A stretch of 9,836 bases of DNA from positions 1 to 9,836 of the forward strand of contig JADLGU010000070.1 in the NCBI GenBank assembly GCA_020849155.1, read 5' to 3'. The translations under genes were made by a program, and so were the position numbers. A model generated the notes under the pieces. That model worked only from the letters and a program-made list of their open reading frames with translations. It was not told where the DNA came from and ran no database searches. This DNA is from Rhodocyclaceae bacterium (GTDB taxonomy: Bacteria; Pseudomonadota; Gammaproteobacteria; Burkholderiales; Rhodocyclaceae). Positions 6,802 to 9,836 of this stretch are shown here, in pieces; the first letter of the stretch is position 1; each line of letters begins with the position of its first letter.

Positions 6802-7437
6802 AAAATGATTATTTTGGCTCTTCTCACTCTGCTCAGTAACCTAAGCCATGCTGACACAATAATATCGAAGGAGGGGCCCAGTAAGACGATTCCCTGGGAT
6901 ATCGAAGTAGCATCTACCTCAGTCGATAACGATCGCATCCTTAATCGTTGGGCAGGTGTTTTTGAGATGGGGGGATTCGATTCCGAAAAAGCTGCATCCA
7001 TGAAACCCAAGATCGAACAAGCGATAACCAAACTATCTGTTGTTGAAAATGCGACGAAAGCGTTGCTTAAAGTGGAAATCGTAAAGTACATGCAAGTGCT
7101 CGGAGGAAACAAAGGAGTCGCTGCGGCAAAGGTATTGTTGCGATTTGATAACGCGAATGGCAGCTCAATCCTTACCAATACTTTCTATGTAGTAAGAGAG
7201 GAAGCTGGATTCGATGTAACAAATATCTCAATTCTTATGATCGACACGATCGTAAGCAAGGCTCTTCAAATCATATTAGATGGATCTAACAAGACGACAT
7301 CGCTAGTGGCGAGCGAGAATGTCTATGCGACTTATGAAGAAGCAGCAACGCATTTACCCAATTCAGTATTCGGTGGCGGTGGATTGCTGTTCGGCGCATT
7401 CAATTCCATTGAGCCGGATTGGTCTTGGGTCAAATAA
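6799..7437 (+). CDS. Exported hypothetical protein, island-encoded
   Basis: I do not recognise this protein. GTG at 6799 is the preferred start because GAGGGAG (6785-6791) is a good Shine-Dalgarno sequence 7 bases upstream. The open frame runs back to ATG 6745, but that site has no ribosome site and would bury the signal peptide. From the GTG the product is 212 residues with a signal peptide (MKMIILALLTLLSNLSHA, then DTII), no lipobox cysteine and no other membrane helix, so it is probably soluble outside the inner membrane. The mature part looks alpha/beta, with a segment (LLKVEIVKYMQVLGGNKG) vaguely like ABC-auxiliary or DUF4410-type periplasmic proteins; I would not assign a family. The tail has a GGGG turn and ends EPDWSWVK. 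It is the most AT-rich gene here. Its place after the protease gene suggests substrate, inhibitor or partner. Confidence 0.75.
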   Translation: MKMIILALLTLLSNLSHADTIISKEGPSKTIPWDIEVASTSVDNDRILNRWAGVFEMGGFDSEKAASMKPKIEQAITKLSVVENATKALLKVEIVKYMQVLGGNKGVAAAKVLLRFDNANGSSILTNTFYVVREEAGFDVTNISILMIDTIVSKALQIILDGSNKTTSLVASENVYATYEEAATHLPNSVFGGGGLLFGAFNSIEPDWSWVK

Positions 7438-7449
7438 GTAGTCATAGAT

Positions 7450-7477
7450 TTGCCTGATCTTATTGGCTATCACGACG
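7450..7477 (+). repeat. 28-bp direct repeat, copy B (right island edge)
   Basis: This is the second copy of the 28-bp sequence found in the trypsin-like gene at 6541-6568 (27 of 28 identical). It begins 12 bases after the orphan gene's stop and ends one base before the rfbA remnant. It is non-coding here, so it is probably left by a rearrangement that involved a trypsin-like gene end. Confidence 0.9.
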
Positions 7478-7478
7478 C

Positions 7479-7547
7479 CTCGCCGAGCCGCTGCACAACA
7501 GCGGCTACGGACGTTATCTGCTCAGCGTGCTGGAAGAGCAGACCTAG
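7479..7547 (+). pseudogene. Remnant of the rfbA 3' end
   Basis: An isolated fragment encodes LAEPLHNSGYGRYLLSVLEE followed by QT and TAG. It matches the last 21 codons of the intact rfbA at about 89% nucleotide identity with only synonymous changes. No rfbA sequence lies before it; the 28-bp repeat ends one base upstream. It overlaps the last codons of the rlmN-like gene (stop at 7522-7524), so it is probably the ancestral neighbour end left after the island arrived. The alternative is the end of a second rfbA-like gene that has been deleted. Confidence 0.85.
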
Positions 7548-8526
7548 CCCGCAACTGTCCGCAGCCGCCGTCGACGTCCTGCCCGGCGGACTGGCGCAGC
7601 TTGGCGAGGATACCGCGCTTGTAGAGGGCCAGCGCCATCGCCTTGGCGCGCTCGGGCGTAGGCCGCCGGTAGCCGAGGCCATCCACTGCGTTCCAGGGAA
7701 TCAGATTCATCACCGCGTACTGCCCGTCGAGGAGCCGCGCGATGGCCTCGACCTCGTCGTCGCCGTCGTTGATGCCTTCGAGCAGGGTCCACTGATACTG
7801 GATCGGATAGCCGGTCGCGCGGGCGTACTCGCCGCATAGCGCGACCAGTTCGGCCGGGTCGATGCGCGGCGCATGCGGCAGGAGCCGGGCGCGCAGTTCG
7901 GCCTTGGTGGTGTGCAGCGACAGCGCCAGCGCCGGCTTCACTTCGCAGCGCGGCAGCCGCTCGAAGACGCGGCGGTCGCCGACGGTGGAGAAGACCAGGT
8001 TCTTGTGGCCGATGTCGCCCAGCGCGCCGAGCAGCGCGATCGCATCCAGCACGTTGTCCAGGTTGTGCGCCGGCTCGCCCATGCCCATGAACACCACTTT
8101 TTTCACCGGCCGCAGCCGGCGGGCGAGCGCCACCTGGGCGACGATCTCGGCGCTGCCGAGCTGACGCTGCAGGCCGTCGCGCCCGGTCATGCAGAAAGTG
8201 CAGCCGACGGCGCAGCCGACCTGGGTGGACACGCACAGGCCGCCCTTGGGCAGCAGCACGCATTCCACCGTCTGGCCGTCGGCGAGCGCCAGCAGCAGCC
8301 GGGTGCCGTCCTCGCCGGCGTGCTCGGTGCGCAGCTGCGCCAGCGCCGCCAGGCTTTCGGCCAGTTCAGGCAGGGCCTCGCGCAGCGGCAAAGGGAGGAC
8401 ATCCTCGGCCCGGCCCCGGCCGCTGCCGAGCGGCTGGGCCCGGCTCCAGTTGCGCAGCAGGCGCGCTTCGTGCGCGGGCTTGGCGCCGAGTTCGCGCAGG
8501 CGCTCCCGGAGGTCGGCGATCTTCAT
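7522..8526 (-). CDS. rlmN: RlmN-family radical-SAM RNA methyltransferase (short form)
   Basis: RlmN/Cfr enzymes methylate C2 (or C8) of adenine in 23S rRNA, and RlmN also acts on some tRNAs, using a 4Fe-4S cluster and a methyl-cysteine relay. The cluster motif is C105-AVG-C109-TF-C112, preceded by the relay Cys98 (CVSTQVGC) and followed by the C-terminal methyl-carrier Cys322 in GGCGQLR. MGMGEP and NLIPWN are also present. I chose the start at 8526 (MKIADLRERL) because family alignment begins there; an ATG at 8544 would add six residues and overlap the divergent HAD gene. At 334 residues it is shorter than usual RlmN (about 370-385), with a reduced N-terminal domain, so it may be a second RlmN-type copy rather than the main housekeeping one. 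Its last residues (ARSALPAR) are read antisense through the rfbA remnant. Confidence 0.9.
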   Translation of the reverse strand: MKIADLRERLRELGAKPAHEARLLRNWSRAQPLGSGRGRAEDVLPLPLREALPELAESLAALAQLRTEHAGEDGTRLLLALADGQTVECVLLPKGGLCVSTQVGCAVGCTFCMTGRDGLQRQLGSAEIVAQVALARRLRPVKKVVFMGMGEPAHNLDNVLDAIALLGALGDIGHKNLVFSTVGDRRVFERLPRCEVKPALALSLHTTKAELRARLLPHAPRIDPAELVALCGEYARATGYPIQYQWTLLEGINDGDDEVEAIARLLDGQYAVMNLIPWNAVDGLGYRRPTPERAKAMALALYKRGILAKLRQSAGQDVDGGCGQLRARSALPAR

Positions 8527-8564
8527 GGGCCGGAATGCTAGCATTGTCCCTTCACTGCGTTTGG

Positions 8565-9221
8565 ATGCGAGACGCCATGGGGCTGGGCGGCAAGGCAGTC
8601 ATCTTCGATTTCGAGGGCACGCTGGTCGACTTCCAGTGGCGGCTGGCGGAGGCCGAGGCGGAACTGCGCCAGGCCTATGCGGCCCAGGGTTTCGCCACGG
8701 CCGGCAACTATGCCGAGCTATGGAACGCCGCGGCCGACGCGGTGGCGCCGCAGGGCCGCATCGGCGAACTGCGCCGCGCGCTGGGCCCGGTCTACGACCG
8801 CTGGGACGCCGATGCGCTCTTGCGCTGGTCGCCGCGAGCCGGCGCGGCGGAATTGCTGCGGAAGTTGTCCGGGGCCGGCATCCGCGCAGCGCTGGTGAGC
8901 AACATCGGGCGCGCGGCGCTGGGGAGTGCGCTCGGCCGCTTCGGCCTCGACCGCTGGCTTGATCCGGTAGTGAGCCGCGACGACGTGACCTTCATGAAGC
9001 CGCGCGCCGAAGGCGCGCTGCGCGCCCTGGCCGAACTGAAGGCGGCGCCGGAAGAGGCCCTCTTCGTCGGCGACAGCCGGGCCGATGTCCTCGCCGCGCG
9101 CGCCGCCGGCCTGCGCGTGGCCATCATCCGCGGCGGCGAGTGCGACGAATCCGCCTTCGCGGCGCTGCCGCCCGACCGTTTCGTCTCGCGTCTCGAGGAG
9201 ATCGCCGCGCTGGTCGGCTGA
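8565..9221 (+). CDS. HAD-family hydrolase (probable phosphatase)
   Basis: A haloacid-dehalogenase superfamily protein of about 218 residues. Motif I is FDFEGTLVD: the nucleophile Asp is present, but the second Asp of the usual DxDGT is Glu. Motif II is in ALVSNIG (Ser), motif III is the Lys of FMKPRAEGA, and motif IV is FVGDSRADVLAARAAGL. The helical segment between motifs I and II is a C1-type cap, as in small-molecule phosphatases; the substrate cannot be told. Starts at 8535, 8565 and 8577 are all in frame with no decisive ribosome site. 8535 would overlap an upstream rlmN start, and 8577 (MGLGGKAVIFDFEGT) places motif I where the family usually has it. The gene is divergent from the rlmN-like gene and convergent with phaC, four bases apart. 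Confidence 0.87.
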   Translation: MRDAMGLGGKAVIFDFEGTLVDFQWRLAEAEAELRQAYAAQGFATAGNYAELWNAAADAVAPQGRIGELRRALGPVYDRWDADALLRWSPRAGAAELLRKLSGAGIRAALVSNIGRAALGSALGRFGLDRWLDPVVSRDDVTFMKPRAEGALRALAELKAAPEEALFVGDSRADVLAARAAGLRVAIIRGGECDESAFAALPPDRFVSRLEEIAALVG

Positions 9222-9225
9222 GCGC

Positions 9226-9836
9226 TTACTTCTTCTGCTGATCCAGCCGGAACTTGACGAACGATCCCGGCGCATCCTCGATGGCTTTCAGCTTGCCTTT
9301 GGCCGGGTCGCGCGCCGGCACTCTGTCGTCGCCGTTGAGGTCGCCGATCCACTGCTGCCAGTCGGTCCACCACGAGCCTGGCTGCTGCGTGGCGCCCTCG
9401 AACCAGGCCTCGGGCGTCTCGGGCAGGCGCTTCGCCTCGTTGCTCCAGAAGTGGTACTTGTTGGCCGCCGGCGGATTGACGATGCCGGCGATGTGGCCGG
9501 AGCCGCCGAGCACGAAGCGCACCGGGCCGCCGAGGCGGGTGGCGCCGAGGTAGGTGCTCTTCCACGGCGCGATGTGGTCCTCGATGGTCGAGATGAAATA
9601 GGCCGGCACCTTCACCTTGGAGATGTCGATGGGCACGCCGGCGAGCTCGATGCCGCCCGGTTCCTTGAGCAGATTCTTCATGTACATATTGCGCAGATAG
9701 AAGCTGTGCATCTTGTACGGCATGCGCGTCGAGTCGGAGTTCCAGAAGAGCAGGTCGAAGGGAAACGGCTCCTTGCCCATCAGATAGTTGTTCACCACGA
9801 AGGACCAGATCAGGTCGTTCGAGCGCAGCATGTTGA
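9226..9836 (-). CDS. phaC: Class I polyhydroxyalkanoate synthase, C-terminal part, cut by the window edge
   Basis: PhaC polymerises (R)-3-hydroxyacyl-CoA into storage polyester on the granule surface. About 203 C-terminal residues are visible, of roughly 580 in the family, so the start and the active-site cysteine (lipase-box-like GxCxG) lie outside the window. The other two triad residues are present: Asp in FISTIEDHIAPW (codon at 9577-9579) and His in LGGSGHIAG (codon at 9493-9495). NDLIWSFVVNNYL, PFPFDLLFWNSDSTRMP and the C-terminal PPAANKYHFW and GSWWTDWQQW segments are typical of class I enzymes from proteobacteria. The reading frame is open to the last base of the window; ATG at 9831 is internal. 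The gene ends four bases from the HAD gene's end, so transcription is convergent. Confidence 0.96.
   Translation of the reverse strand, partial: NMLRSNDLIWSFVVNNYLMGKEPFPFDLLFWNSDSTRMPYKMHSFYLRNMYMKNLLKEPGGIELAGVPIDISKVKVPAYFISTIEDHIAPWKSTYLGATRLGGPVRFVLGGSGHIAGIVNPPAANKYHFWSNEAKRLPETPEAWFEGATQQPGSWWTDWQQWIGDLNGDDRVPARDPAKGKLKAIEDAPGSFVKFRLDQQKK

Noticed and set aside
7873..8541. Long plus-strand open frame of 222 residues opposite the rlmN-like gene
   Set aside because: It is antisense to a well-supported gene, has low-complexity Gln/Ala/Arg composition and results from GC-rich codon bias.
1..9836. tRNA, rRNA, transposase or integrase genes
   Set aside because: I saw no cloverleaf-like sequence at the island edges and no recombinase-like protein in any supported reading frame.

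Overview
The flanks of this window (about 1-880 and 7480-9836) are GC-rich chromosomal DNA; one 60-base line counted in rfbA is 70% GC. They carry core or metabolic genes: the 3' part of a glucose-1-phosphate thymidylyltransferase (rfbA/rmlA), a radical-SAM RlmN-family RNA methyltransferase, a HAD-family hydrolase and the C-terminal part of a class I polyhydroxyalkanoate synthase (phaC). A PHA-storing, GC-rich proteobacterium, most likely a betaproteobacterium of the Rhodocyclales/Burkholderiales type, fits best. That is inferred from gene content and codon use; no taxonomic marker is present.

Between rfbA and the rlmN-like gene lies a block of about 6.6 kb (roughly 880-7478) with visibly lower GC (57% in a counted line of the CHAT gene, 45% in a counted line of the orphan gene). 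It holds four genes. The first is a ComEC-like metallo-beta-lactamase-fold hydrolase (917-2104, +). Convergent with it is a large exported TPR-CHAT caspase-like protease (5256-2143, -). Divergent from the CHAT gene is an exported trypsin-like serine protease with calcium-loop motifs (5425-6621, +). Last comes an exported orphan protein of about 212 residues (6799-7437, +). All three catalytic proteins keep their key residues.

The block looks inserted. The last 21 codons of rfbA recur as an isolated remnant (7479-7547) directly against the rlmN-like gene, with only synonymous differences from the intact copy at 803-868. The natural reading is that rfbA and rlmN were once convergent neighbours with overlapping 3' ends, and that the block was placed at the 3' end of rfbA with a diverged replacement end. 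A REP/dRS3-like palindrome (883-902) marks the left junction. A 28-bp near-perfect direct repeat (6541-6568 and 7450-7477) brackets the orphan gene and ends one base before the rfbA remnant.

Working hypothesis: the block is a mobile accessory cassette encoding a proteolytic pathway outside the cytoplasm. The TPR array would sense or scaffold, the CHAT domain and the trypsin domain would cleave, and the orphan exported protein would be a substrate, inhibitor or effector. The MBL protein is the only member with no visible export signal. The precise system is not one I recognise by name.
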